Origin: Bacteroidales bacterium UBA3764
GTDB taxonomy: Bacteria; Bacteroidota; Bacteroidia; Bacteroidales; UBA932
Direction: 5' to 3'
Length of the DNA stretch: 49,657 nucleotides
Assembly (NCBI GenBank): GCA_002371115.1
Contig: DFFY01000065.1
Span: 1-49,657, forward strand
The notes under the pieces are model-generated. The model saw only the letters and a list, made by a program, of their open reading frames with translations. It had not been told where the DNA came from and ran no database searches. Positions 14,419 through 23,966 of this stretch are shown here, in pieces. Positions within the stretch are counted from its first letter, which is position 1. Each line of letters starts with the position of its first letter. Position numbers and translations under genes: made by a program.

Positions 14419-16062
14419 CTATTTCCAGGCATCATTTTGCTGAATTCCCTTCATCAGGTCGCATTCACGCTGCGGAATGGGCATCAATTCATGCTTCCCC
14501 TCAATGGTATAACGCGCCACCGTATAATTCCCTTCCGGATACCAATCGGCAACTTTCTGGGCGGTTTCCATAATGGTCTGATAATAGATTCCCCAGCGGA
14601 TAAGGTCCTGTTTCCGATGGCCCTCGAAACAGAGTTCATAGGCACGCTCTTGACGGATAGCTTTGCGGAAGGCATCCTGCGAAACGGTAAGCGGGAGGTC
14701 ATGTTCCGTATCGCCAAAGGCTCTTCTGCGCACCTTGTTAAAAGCCTGTACTGCCTCCGTCGTAGGACCGACCAACTCATTGACGGCCTCCGCATAGAGC
14801 AAAAGGACTTCGGCATAGCGAAGGACGTACCAGTTCACGTTGGATTTGTCGTTGTTGATAAGCGCATTGGCCGAAGACACGTATTTCTCCGTATCCCATT
14901 TGGCGGGCGTAAAGAGCTGCCGCTGCCGATTCAGACGGTCTTCACTCGTGCTGCCAGCCGTCTCCTCATAGGTAATATAACCATCCGTAACTGTCACACC
15001 TCCGGATGCGTGCCCGTACTTGTAGTTGGCCACTGACAACCACAGGCGCGGGTCGTCATGGGTCATCCATTCCTTGACAAAGGGATACACCACTTTCCAG
15101 TTGGCTGCATTTCGTCCGCGCACGCCGGCGACTGCGGTTGCCGAGACACCGTTCCATTTACCTATTCGGCCGGTAGGATCATTGGAATTAAGTGCAGTGG
15201 GAGAATAAAATGAAACTTCAATCAAGCTTTCCATAGGGTCCCATACCCCGTTGCAAGTATTGCGCCAGAGTGCCTCGAAATCCGGATTCAGGTCATGCTT
15301 GCCAGATATGATGACACGACGGGCCGCATCGGCGGCATCGGCCCACTTGGACGTATCTTTTACAGGACTGCCGGCCCAAGTGCAATATACCTTGCTCAGA
15401 AGCCCCAGGACAGCCCCTTTGGAAAAACGGTATTCGCCATGACTACGGAGGGTGTCATCGGAAGCCCAGGGAAGGTGATCGGCCGCCCATTTCAGGTCAT
15501 TTTCTATAAAGGCAAAAACAGCCTCGGGCGCTGCCTGACGATACAGGGATGCATCTTGTCTGGACTCGGCAGTAGTACGGACGAGCGGAACATTTCCCCA
15601 CCAGCGAAGCAACTCAAAGTAATATAGCGCACGCAAGGAACGTGCCTCGGCCAGGTAAACCGTAGCAAGCGCACGATTGGCATCGTCCCAGTTTTCCATG
15701 CGCTGAGATACGGTTTCAATAAAATCATTGGCATCGTAGATACCTGAATACAATTCCTGCCAGCTCACAGAAATTTCATTGAGCGAGGCCGTATGTGTAT
15801 TGGTAGGAATAACACGGAATGCACTGGTGGCACTTCCCTCACACTGGGCAATGTCGGAAGAGATGGTGAAAAGCAAGGACAGATGATACCCGTACATTCC
15901 ATCTTTTTCCATGTGCTGGTAGATACCCATCAGCACCGTTTCCGCCTCAGTAGCATTATTCAGATAATTGTCCTTGCCTGCCTCGGTATAGGAATGTTCC
16001 TTCAAGTCGCAGGTTTGCACAAACAGCGTTGTAAGAATCAGAAATAGAATCGTCTTTTTCAT
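14419..16062 (-). CDS. susD: SusD-family surface glycan-binding lipoprotein (heparan locus)
   Basis: A 547-residue outer-membrane lipoprotein (signal ending LFVQTCDLKE; Cys18 lipidated). SusD proteins form the lid over the SusC channel and bind the glycan. Visible family features are the TPR-like helices (ALATVYLAEARSLRALYYFELLRWWGNVPLV), the central LRYAEVLLLYAEAVNE helix, and the C-terminal RQERAYELCFEGHRKQDLIRWG and HELMPIPQREC segments. It follows SusC by 13 bases. By context the ligand is heparan sulfate or heparin oligosaccharides. Confidence 0.95.
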   Translation of the reverse strand: MKKTILFLILTTLFVQTCDLKEHSYTEAGKDNYLNNATEAETVLMGIYQHMEKDGMYGYHLSLLFTISSDIAQCEGSATSAFRVIPTNTHTASLNEISVSWQELYSGIYDANDFIETVSQRMENWDDANRALATVYLAEARSLRALYYFELLRWWGNVPLVRTTAESRQDASLYRQAAPEAVFAFIENDLKWAADHLPWASDDTLRSHGEYRFSKGAVLGLLSKVYCTWAGSPVKDTSKWADAADAARRVIISGKHDLNPDFEALWRNTCNGVWDPMESLIEVSFYSPTALNSNDPTGRIGKWNGVSATAVAGVRGRNAANWKVVYPFVKEWMTHDDPRLWLSVANYKYGHASGGVTVTDGYITYEETAGSTSEDRLNRQRQLFTPAKWDTEKYVSSANALINNDKSNVNWYVLRYAEVLLLYAEAVNELVGPTTEAVQAFNKVRRRAFGDTEHDLPLTVSQDAFRKAIRQERAYELCFEGHRKQDLIRWGIYYQTIMETAQKVADWYPEGNYTVARYTIEGKHELMPIPQRECDLMKGIQQNDAWK

Positions 16063-16075
16063 ACTGCGTCATATA

Positions 16076-19000
16076 TTAGAAGGAGAGGTCAATACCCAAA
16101 GTGACTACACGGCTCTTGGGATAAGCGCCCCAGTCCAGTGAGGGGGTCATAGGGTTGCTGGCCCGCATATTCACTTCTGGATCATACCCGCTGTAACGGG
16201 TAAGGACAAAGAGATTCTGAGCCGATACGTAGAGCCGAAGTTTGGAAACCCAAATTTTGCTCATGAGTTTCTTGGGGAAAGTATATCCCAGCGTAACGGA
16301 CTTCAGACGGAGGAAAGATCCGTCTTCTATGAAACGGGAATAGATTTCGTTCTTGATATAGCCGTCCCAGGCAGGCACCGTGGAAGAGGCATTCTCTTTG
16401 GTCCAACGGTCGGCAGCCTCGGCAAGCATATTGGAGCGCTGGTCCTGCGTCTGGTTAGCCATGATGCGCGTTGCATTATACACCTGGTTTCCCCAACTGA
16501 ACTGAAACATGAAACTGAAATCGACACCCTTGTAAGACATCATATTAGACAAACCGCCGAACACCTTAGGGGTTCCATTGCCAATAACGGTCCGGTCTTC
16601 CGGAGTGATGATACCGTTTCCGTCCACATCCACATATTTAACCATTCCCGGTGCTACGGGCCGGCCGGCATGCTCGGTAATATCCGGGATTCCCGGCTTC
16701 AGGGATAGTTTCCCAGTAGCTGCGTCCATTATAAAATCACTCTCTTGATACACGCCATCCCACTTATAGCCATAGATATTGCCTATGGCACTCCCAACGA
16801 CTGCGACATAATCATACCCGGTATAATCACTGTTCCATGCTGCAGAAGTAAACATGCGGTCACTGTCCCCGGCAATAGCAAGCAGTTTATTCTGAACATA
16901 AGATACATTTAGATCCGTTGTCCAGTAAAATCCGCCTTTGGTATCCATATTCACGCTACGCAAGGTGAATTCCAAACCCTGGTTGCGGATTTTGCCCACG
17001 TTCTGCCACTGATAGGCAAATCCACTGGCATAAGGAATGGTCGCCTGCATAAGCAAATCACGCGTGTCTTTCCGGAATACATCTACCGTAAAGGTCAGGC
17101 GGTCTTTCCAGAAACCGGCATCCAAGCCAAAGTTCGTGCTCTCGGAAGCCTCCCAGCGCAGATTTTCGTTGGCGAGTTGCTTGGGCTGAAGAACAGTAAG
17201 CACATCCGTTCCCTGCCCGTATTTAGCCTGGGAATACAAGTCCTGTGAGAGATAATTGGGGATACGGTCATTACCCACCATACCCCAGCCGGCACGCAAC
17301 TTTAGTGTTGACACCGCCCGGACGCGTTTCATCCACTTTTCCTCCTTGATTTTCCATGCAAGGGAGAATGAAGGGAACACGCCCCACTTGCGTTTCTCGC
17401 TAAATACGGAAGAGCCATCGGCACGTACAGTAGCTGTGAGCAGGTATCGGTTCTTGTAGCTGTAGTTTCCCCGGGCAAAGAAGGAAAGAAGCCGTTTGTT
17501 GGAATAAGCCGAGCTAACCTTGCTGGGCGTAGCCCCAAGGTTAAGGTTGTAATTCCCCAAATTATCAAAGGGAAAATCCGTAGCCTGCCCAAGAAGATTT
17601 TCGCTACTTGTCAGCGTATATTCATGTCCGGCCATCACGTCAAACGCATGCGATGCTTTGCCTGTATATCGATAGGTCAAGTAATTAAAGTTGGAAAAAC
17701 GGACATTCCGGCTCCAGAGATTCTGGCCATAAGGCTTTTGACCTGCCCTGTAGGCCTCCTTGGTCCCTTCTTGATAGAAGAGGTACTCGCGGGTGTTCGT
17801 GGTGGAATACGTAATGGCCGAACGCCATTCGAAGCCCTTCCAGAGTTTTATGTTGGCCGATACATTTCCATTCCACATCTCCGCCTTGCGGACATTGACA
17901 GTAGAATTGGCCTGGAAGACCGGATTCACCTGGGAAAGCGACTCGGAAGATTCCAGTTCCAAGGGGTCGATAGCCTCGGCAAGTAACTGCTCGTCGGTCA
18001 TCCGGAGGCCACCCGTAGGACGGGCACGGAGAATCTGGGCCAGCATATTGAAGCGGCCGCCATCTGCGGAAGTCCCGGTTCCACGCTTGTCCGTAAAGAC
18101 ATAGTTGATGGTGGCATCCAGAGATATACGATTGGTGATACGCTGATTTACGCGTGCCTTTGCGGTCCTCTTGTCGTAGGAACTGTTGACGAAAATACCC
18201 TTTTCATTATAGCTGGATGCTGCGACAGTATATTTCGTATACTCAGTACCTCCAGATACGGACAGGTCGTGACTGGAAGACCAGGTGGGACGGAAAGTCT
18301 CTTTCTGCCAATTGACGCCCGGGACTTGCAAATAATCATCAATCTGCTGATAACGGTTCTCCGCGCCAGGCTTATAATAGGTCTCAGAAAAACGGTCCGG
18401 CCATGCGTCCACCTGAAGCTTGACAAAATCATAGGGAGAAAGTGTCTCCAGATATTTGGAAATAACCCGGTAATTGGCCGCCCCGTTGTAGGTCACGACC
18501 GGACGGCCTATCTGACCGGACTTGGTTGTGACAAGGACTACGCCGTTCGCCGCCCGGGAACCGTAGATGGCAGAGGATGACGCATCTTTGAGGATTTCGA
18601 TGGATTCAATGTCGCGGCTGGCCAAATAATCGATATTGTCCACTTGGAATCCGTCCACCACATACAGAGGGCTGGCGTCGCCGTTAATAGTTCCGACACC
18701 ACGGATTTTGATATCGAAGCCGGCGCCCGGCGTACCATCCGAAGCCGTTACCTGCACACCGGCAATCTGTCCGCCCAGGGCTCCCAAAACGCTGGAGGCT
18801 TTGAACTCCTCTACCTTTCCTGCAGAAACACTGGCCACGGAGCCGGTAAGGTCACTCCGGCGGGTGGCACCATAGCCCACAACCACTATCTCATCCATCA
18901 AATTCACATCGGGTTGGAGTTGGACGTCAATCACGTTTTTATCAGTCACCAGGGCCACAAAGTCCTGATAACCCAAATAGCTGAAAATCAGTCGCTGACC

Positions 19001-19210
19001 TTTTTTCACCGTCAGGGAATAACGCCCGTCGGCATCGGTAGAAGTCCCGGTGAGCGTTCCGCTTACCACCACCCCGGCCCCAATGGCCGGTTCTCCGTTT
19101 TCATCCGACACCCTACCCCTGACCGTAATAGTTGACTGCGCGAACAGGCAAGGAAGGACTACCAAAGAGAATACGAAGGCAAGGATAATATGTTGAATAC
19201 GCATACTCAT
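16076..19210 (-). CDS. susC: SusC-family TonB-dependent outer-membrane transporter (heparan locus)
   Basis: A 1,044-residue importer for oligosaccharides that works with SusD and TonB/ExbBD. It has a signal peptide (about 1-24), a CarboxypepD_reg-like domain (about 28-108: VRGRVSDENGEPAIGAGVVV, SGTLTGTSTDADGRYSL), the MDEIVVVGYG box, a plug (SSAIYGSRAANGVVLVTTK) and a 22-strand barrel ending in VTLGIDLSF, with the C-terminal Phe used by the Bam machinery. The start shares one base with the stop of the glycan-binding protein gene (TGATG), so the pair is tightly coupled. No N-terminal anti-sigma interaction extension is present, consistent with control by the membrane AraC regulator. Confidence 0.96.
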   Translation of the reverse strand: MSMRIQHIILAFVFSLVVLPCLFAQSTITVRGRVSDENGEPAIGAGVVVSGTLTGTSTDADGRYSLTVKKGQRLIFSYLGYQDFVALVTDKNVIDVQLQPDVNLMDEIVVVGYGATRRSDLTGSVASVSAGKVEEFKASSVLGALGGQIAGVQVTASDGTPGAGFDIKIRGVGTINGDASPLYVVDGFQVDNIDYLASRDIESIEILKDASSSAIYGSRAANGVVLVTTKSGQIGRPVVTYNGAANYRVISKYLETLSPYDFVKLQVDAWPDRFSETYYKPGAENRYQQIDDYLQVPGVNWQKETFRPTWSSSHDLSVSGGTEYTKYTVAASSYNEKGIFVNSSYDKRTAKARVNQRITNRISLDATINYVFTDKRGTGTSADGGRFNMLAQILRARPTGGLRMTDEQLLAEAIDPLELESSESLSQVNPVFQANSTVNVRKAEMWNGNVSANIKLWKGFEWRSAITYSTTNTREYLFYQEGTKEAYRAGQKPYGQNLWSRNVRFSNFNYLTYRYTGKASHAFDVMAGHEYTLTSSENLLGQATDFPFDNLGNYNLNLGATPSKVSSAYSNKRLLSFFARGNYSYKNRYLLTATVRADGSSVFSEKRKWGVFPSFSLAWKIKEEKWMKRVRAVSTLKLRAGWGMVGNDRIPNYLSQDLYSQAKYGQGTDVLTVLQPKQLANENLRWEASESTNFGLDAGFWKDRLTFTVDVFRKDTRDLLMQATIPYASGFAYQWQNVGKIRNQGLEFTLRSVNMDTKGGFYWTTDLNVSYVQNKLLAIAGDSDRMFTSAAWNSDYTGYDYVAVVGSAIGNIYGYKWDGVYQESDFIMDAATGKLSLKPGIPDITEHAGRPVAPGMVKYVDVDGNGIITPEDRTVIGNGTPKVFGGLSNMMSYKGVDFSFMFQFSWGNQVYNATRIMANQTQDQRSNMLAEAADRWTKENASSTVPAWDGYIKNEIYSRFIEDGSFLRLKSVTLGYTFPKKLMSKIWVSKLRLYVSAQNLFVLTRYSGYDPEVNMRASNPMTPSLDWGAYPKSRVVTLGIDLSF

Positions 19211-21291
19211 CAGAAATTAACATCAAACCACAGCCATGCAGGGAAGATCTGGCTTCCATTGTTGACTTTACTCTCGTCCCCATCTTTCACAAAAGTGGCC
19301 TGGCCGATGAAGATACCGTTGGCCGGATTTCCTTCGGGGTCCACCCACTTGTTGGGATTGACGACAATCTGGAACGTACCGGCCTCCACATAGGAAATGG
19401 CCGCAGACAGATTGTTCTTGTTGGAATAGTAAGACAGCGGATCCTTGGAGCCATAGTTGATGACGGCATCCGCTTTGTCACGACGATAATAACTGGCCCA
19501 CAGCATGCTCATAAAGTATTCAGGATGGTCTTTGTTGGGCTGACCACTCACATGCGTTTCGGGGCCGTTTAAATTGAAATAATTGAACGAGCGACGCCAA
19601 TCCATCCGAAGTTGCTCAGCATCGACACCCGTGAGGACGGGAGAGGCGCTCCGGAAGCCCTTTCTGGGGTTCACCTGCATTACAAATGGCGTATAGGCAA
19701 TGGTCACATCGCTCACAGCGGTTAAGAATGAGAAGAATACCGGGGCCGAGACGCGCGTCTCCCCTTCTGTCCCCTCTCCAGCCACCGCAGTAACCAGAAC
19801 AGCACCGCCATTGGCCGCCTTGAACCCGCCGGAGGCAAAGGACAGTTCTCCCGTTTCGCTGTCAATGGTGGTGCCGGCACATTGGGAAATGATACGGAGC
19901 GACCACCTGAGCTGCGTTCCCGCAACAGCATCTGTCTGCGGTAGCAACTTCAAAGCTGCGAAATCTGCGGCATTGGTAATCCTGTACTGGGATGCATAAG
20001 TGCCATCCTGCAGCAAATCCAAATTATTCCCGTAAAGGATCTTCGTAAAGTAATAGGGATTCTCTATGACCGTCAGTTTTGCAAGAACGGTTACGCTTCC
20101 TTTGGCATTGGTAGCAGTAACAGGAATCTCCCAGGTCCCGAGCGGGATTGCATTCCCCTTTTCTGCTGAGAGGGTTCCGGTGACAGCATTCAGTTGTAGC
20201 TGTCCGTCCAACGCCGAAGGCAGTTCACCCAGGCTGAATGTCACCTCATCCCCCTGAAATCCCTCATTGAGCGGCCATGCAAGCGCCCCGCCCTGAATCA
20301 GTTCCTTATCGGTATAGGCAAATGAGGAGGCATCGACAGGGGCGATATAGGCGATGATTTCCAGGGTAAAGGCATGTTCAAAATCCTTGGAACCGAATTC
20401 GTTGGATACCGTTACCCCGATATCGAAATACGAGCCCACTTCAAGCTGGTTACCTTCAGCGAGAGACAACACGCCCGTAGCGGGATCAATGGTCACTGGC
20501 AGTTCCGGTTCCATCAAAGAAAATACCAGTCCGTCTTCCGAGCCAAGCACCTGAGGCGCCACCGAAGTGAACGCCGTACCATACTCCGCTCTGCCACTGT
20601 CAGGAGTATAGGAGAACGACAGCGGCGCACTCACAATGCGAATTACCGCCACGTTTTCGAATATCTTTTCGCCCGCATAAGTGGACACTTTCAGAGAGAG
20701 CGGATACGCTCCGGGCAAAACGGAGGATATCTTATCGGCCAGGACACGGATATTGCCTTCATCGTCAATGGAGAACCAGGCCTTTCCCTCCGTCTGCACA
20801 AGGCTGACATTCCGGACGGTGACCGTATTGGGGTCCAACTGAACTTTCAGGAGGACGTCTTCTGACGTAAGTTCGTCCAAATGTTTGACAATCAGGTTCT
20901 GATTCGGCTGCGCATAGGAGGGGGTCGCCGGAATCATATGGAGCCTGAACACATCCGGGAAATCATAGGACATGCCCTGGGAGGTACAGCACACACTCAC
21001 ACAATACAATCCCGGGACCATATCTTCCGTATCGGACAACGCGATGGCGCCGGTTTGGGGATTAATGGAGAACGCATGTGCCGTGAGCACCTTCCCGTCA
21101 AGGGTCACCTGCGTCAGGGAAAATGCCTCCGGTCGAACTCCAGCATACGACGGCGCATCGGAAACAAAATGCATGGACGGGCCGATATTGGCAATTTCCG
21201 GATAATAGATGGTCAACGCCACCCGCTCCTGCGTCTTTACGCAAGAAAAGATAGCAAGCGCTGCAATCATTATGGATATCAGCTTTTTCAT
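19210..21291 (-). CDS. Surface glycan-binding lipoprotein of the heparan locus (SusE-position)
   Basis: A 693-residue lipoprotein (signal ending AIFSCVKTQE). Residues about 25-430 look like a row of four or five Ig/cadherin-like beta domains: repeated forms such as FSINPQTGAIALSD, VTIDPATGVLSLAEGNQL and LQLNAVTGTLSAEKGNAI mark successive domains. Residues about 435-693 form a distinct C-terminal domain (PYYFTKILYGNNLDLL; MDWRRSFNYFNL; NPNKWVD; WLWFDVNF) shared with the lipoprotein at 10634. The architecture and gene order recall the heparin-binding protein BT4661 of B. thetaiotaomicron, known by analogy only. It begins 3 bases after the upstream PL12 gene, and its stop overlaps the SusC start. 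Confidence 0.82.
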   Translation of the reverse strand: MKKLISIMIAALAIFSCVKTQERVALTIYYPEIANIGPSMHFVSDAPSYAGVRPEAFSLTQVTLDGKVLTAHAFSINPQTGAIALSDTEDMVPGLYCVSVCCTSQGMSYDFPDVFRLHMIPATPSYAQPNQNLIVKHLDELTSEDVLLKVQLDPNTVTVRNVSLVQTEGKAWFSIDDEGNIRVLADKISSVLPGAYPLSLKVSTYAGEKIFENVAVIRIVSAPLSFSYTPDSGRAEYGTAFTSVAPQVLGSEDGLVFSLMEPELPVTIDPATGVLSLAEGNQLEVGSYFDIGVTVSNEFGSKDFEHAFTLEIIAYIAPVDASSFAYTDKELIQGGALAWPLNEGFQGDEVTFSLGELPSALDGQLQLNAVTGTLSAEKGNAIPLGTWEIPVTATNAKGSVTVLAKLTVIENPYYFTKILYGNNLDLLQDGTYASQYRITNAADFAALKLLPQTDAVAGTQLRWSLRIISQCAGTTIDSETGELSFASGGFKAANGGAVLVTAVAGEGTEGETRVSAPVFFSFLTAVSDVTIAYTPFVMQVNPRKGFRSASPVLTGVDAEQLRMDWRRSFNYFNLNGPETHVSGQPNKDHPEYFMSMLWASYYRRDKADAVINYGSKDPLSYYSNKNNLSAAISYVEAGTFQIVVNPNKWVDPEGNPANGIFIGQATFVKDGDESKVNNGSQIFPAWLWFDVNF

Positions 21292-21294
21292 GGG

Positions 21295-23958
21295 CTAAAA
21301 ATCAATGAAGAGTTGATAAGATTTACTGTCGACAGAAACATTTACGGCCGTCCGGTGAAGGGAGAACTCCTCGGAAAAAGAAGCGTCAATCTGGCGTGAA
21401 GCCACCTTCTGTCCCGGGATAATCACTGTAATAAAACGAGCAGGTTCAGTGGCCAATTTGGCCACACTACTGCGACAAACCTTCCGGGCCACCGATTGGT
21501 AGGTTTGGGTGGAATAGAAGCCCTGCAACGCTTCCGTTTGCAACTTGTCAGACTCGGAGAATGTCCGGAGCAGAATATTGCTATCCGTAAAAGCGGTATG
21601 GGCTCCGTTATTTTCGATGTCCACCACCACTTCCTGGTCCGACCCAGGTAAAAGATGGAAATTAAGACTCACGGTTCCTTCGGCGCTGCCGTATCCCTCG
21701 TCCACAATCACCCACCATTTCCGTTCCACGAAGAAAATGCTTCTCCGGTGGGTCAGGCCCTCATAAGAAGGGTTCTCCAGAACCAGCACATCGGTATTAC
21801 CCTTCTGCCGGTGTACCAACATCCGTCCAAGGCAGTTTTCAACATTCCTGCCATCCAGCGTCAGGGTATTATGGGCCGAAGTGGCCGCATATTGACTTCT
21901 TTCGGTCCCCGTGGTATATGTGTAACATCCGGAATCCGTGATAAAATGACGGCCGTCACTGTAAAGTTCAAAGGTATTCGGGTCCCACTGACGATGCCAC
22001 TTCTCGCCGGGCGAGTAGGGAGAATTCTGCAGGACCATCATGCGGTCGGTGGGCAACCATCCGCTTCTCATGACATAATATCCGGCATCCTGGAAATCGG
22101 CGGACAAGGTTTCCGGACAAACGCCTTCGCTCCCTTCGGTTGCAAGCCAGGTAAGTTCTTGGTCGTCGGGGAAGATGGAGGCATATTTTACAAAGTTACG
22201 TTTGAGGACCGAGCGGCTCCATGAATCCTTGCGTGTGTCGGCCATGTTAGGAACACTGTAGTCCGGGAACATCATCTGTTGCACGACATTGATTTTCTCG
22301 CGCAGTCCCTCCACGTAGGTTTCCGGGAAAACCGTTTCCCGCCCATTTAACCGGGCGGTTTCGTAAACGCTGCGAAAGTCCTCGATGCTACTGATATGGT
22401 ACTGAAGGTCTCCGTCCTTGAGAAAACCGTCTTCATAATACGAGCTGCCAAGCAGGTCGGCCAGTTCTTCGCTGCCTTCGCGAGCCCAATCCGGGGCATC
22501 GGCAAAATCTCGCATAAGAATACCGGCCGCCGTAACAGCCTGCGCCTCAGTGATGCGATGGTTTTCCGTAGCAGTAGAATAATGAGACCGGATGTGATTG
22601 ACCTGCTGGCCGAACAAATGGAATAAGCGCAGCAGATAAGGGGCGGTCAGCGAAGAAGACCGCCTATAATAGTGCAACAATTCCATCTGGTCCAATACGC
22701 GAATAGCAGCCTCCAACGGACGGTAGCTCCACCCGGCGTACCGCCATTGCGCAGGAAGATTGTCAGGATAAATACCATAATTAAGGTCCACCGTGGGGAA
22801 AGGGCAGGCATCCATCCAACTGGAATATACCGCCATCCAGGAGGACGCGTATTTTTCGTCCCCTGTCGTTGCATATACCTTCGCCTGTGGGATCATCCAC
22901 TGATGACGGTGAATCTGGTATTTTTGTTCCTGCTCCGTAGAAGGCCGCATCCAATTGATGCCTCCGTCTTCTGCCGCATAAGAGAAAGGAACGCCCTCGG
23001 ATTCCCAATACCCCTTCACATAGAAACGCCAGCCATTTTCTTCCAGCGCATAATCGGCCCAGCGCTTTTGCTCTTCTGTAACTGTAATATTATTGTAATC
23101 TACTCCGGCAATAAGCGGAGCCGGGCATGAACGGAATCTTGTCAGGAAAGCTTCGGCTGCCTCCTGATAATTACGCGCCTGATATGCCGCCCGCACTGCT
23201 TGCATAGAGGCATCTTCAAGGTCCAGGAGCGAGAACCATTGCGAATCCGTCAGCCCTTCCGGATCAGTTCCTGCCGCCTCTTTCCATGCCGATGCCGCCT
23301 TAAACTCGGGATAAAGTGTGGCAAGGAGCCCCAAGACCCGTGCATTGTCGGTCCTTCCGGCCTCAACGGATATATCATTAAGGAGCCGGGTAAAGATTGC
23401 CGGCGTGAGTACATTGGCATTCACCATGCAACTCAAGGCGAATGTCAGATTTTCCAAACGCGTGTCGCACCCTGTTTCTTCCCCATAAAAGGCCGACCAC
23501 TTCTGATAACTGTCAATCCATTTTCGCGGATAAGACTCATCATGAAGGACACGGTACGCCAATCCGGCGGCCGGCATCCAGCCAAACGAAGCCTGAAAAG
23601 ACTCCTCTCCAAATTGATTATTCAGAATGGCCTCTGCAGTGCTTTGCTGACTTTCCGTCAACGAAGGATTGATATAATTCAAACGAGGGTCCCAGAGCGA
23701 ATTGCGGTAATAGGTCAGCAGTTCCTGCGCAGCTCTCCCCCACTGCTTTTGCTCAACTGCCGCTAAAACGGATTCCATACCAGCGGTTTGCAGTTCCAGC
23801 AGTGAAAACAAGCCCGTCTCAATGGCCTCCTCGCTTTCCTCATTCTTACTGACATGCGATGATGCCTTTTGCGTCGAATTGAAGACAAGGTCACGTTCAC
23901 ACGCCGCAACCGAGAAAACCGTGACACCGGACAAGAGGTATAAAATGATTCTTCTCAT
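21295..23958 (-). CDS. PL12-type heparan lyase with a duplicated N-terminal module
   Basis: An 887-residue lyase, about 240 residues longer than its paralogue at 12475. A lipoprotein signal ends FSVAAC (Cys20). Residues about 240-887 are a complete PL12-type enzyme with N466 (TENHRITEAQA), Y520 (DGDLQYHIS) and H655 (KWHRQWDPNTFEL). Residues about 48-238 are a second, partial toroid: the opening FSLLELQTAGMESVLAAVEQ parallels WFSLLDLEDASMQAVRAAYQ (241-260), and ATLYPEFKAASAWKE (213-227) parallels FFPEFKAASNWRE of the other lyase. The first module has lost the stretch with the catalytic Tyr and His, so it is probably structural or glycan-binding. The frame is intact. It starts 8 bases after the GH88 gene. 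Confidence 0.88.
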   Translation of the reverse strand: MRRIILYLLSGVTVFSVAACERDLVFNSTQKASSHVSKNEESEEAIETGLFSLLELQTAGMESVLAAVEQKQWGRAAQELLTYYRNSLWDPRLNYINPSLTESQQSTAEAILNNQFGEESFQASFGWMPAAGLAYRVLHDESYPRKWIDSYQKWSAFYGEETGCDTRLENLTFALSCMVNANVLTPAIFTRLLNDISVEAGRTDNARVLGLLATLYPEFKAASAWKEAAGTDPEGLTDSQWFSLLDLEDASMQAVRAAYQARNYQEAAEAFLTRFRSCPAPLIAGVDYNNITVTEEQKRWADYALEENGWRFYVKGYWESEGVPFSYAAEDGGINWMRPSTEQEQKYQIHRHQWMIPQAKVYATTGDEKYASSWMAVYSSWMDACPFPTVDLNYGIYPDNLPAQWRYAGWSYRPLEAAIRVLDQMELLHYYRRSSSLTAPYLLRLFHLFGQQVNHIRSHYSTATENHRITEAQAVTAAGILMRDFADAPDWAREGSEELADLLGSSYYEDGFLKDGDLQYHISSIEDFRSVYETARLNGRETVFPETYVEGLREKINVVQQMMFPDYSVPNMADTRKDSWSRSVLKRNFVKYASIFPDDQELTWLATEGSEGVCPETLSADFQDAGYYVMRSGWLPTDRMMVLQNSPYSPGEKWHRQWDPNTFELYSDGRHFITDSGCYTYTTGTERSQYAATSAHNTLTLDGRNVENCLGRMLVHRQKGNTDVLVLENPSYEGLTHRRSIFFVERKWWVIVDEGYGSAEGTVSLNFHLLPGSDQEVVVDIENNGAHTAFTDSNILLRTFSESDKLQTEALQGFYSTQTYQSVARKVCRSSVAKLATEPARFITVIIPGQKVASRQIDASFSEEFSLHRTAVNVSVDSKSYQLFIDF

Positions 23959-23966
23959 GCCGATAA

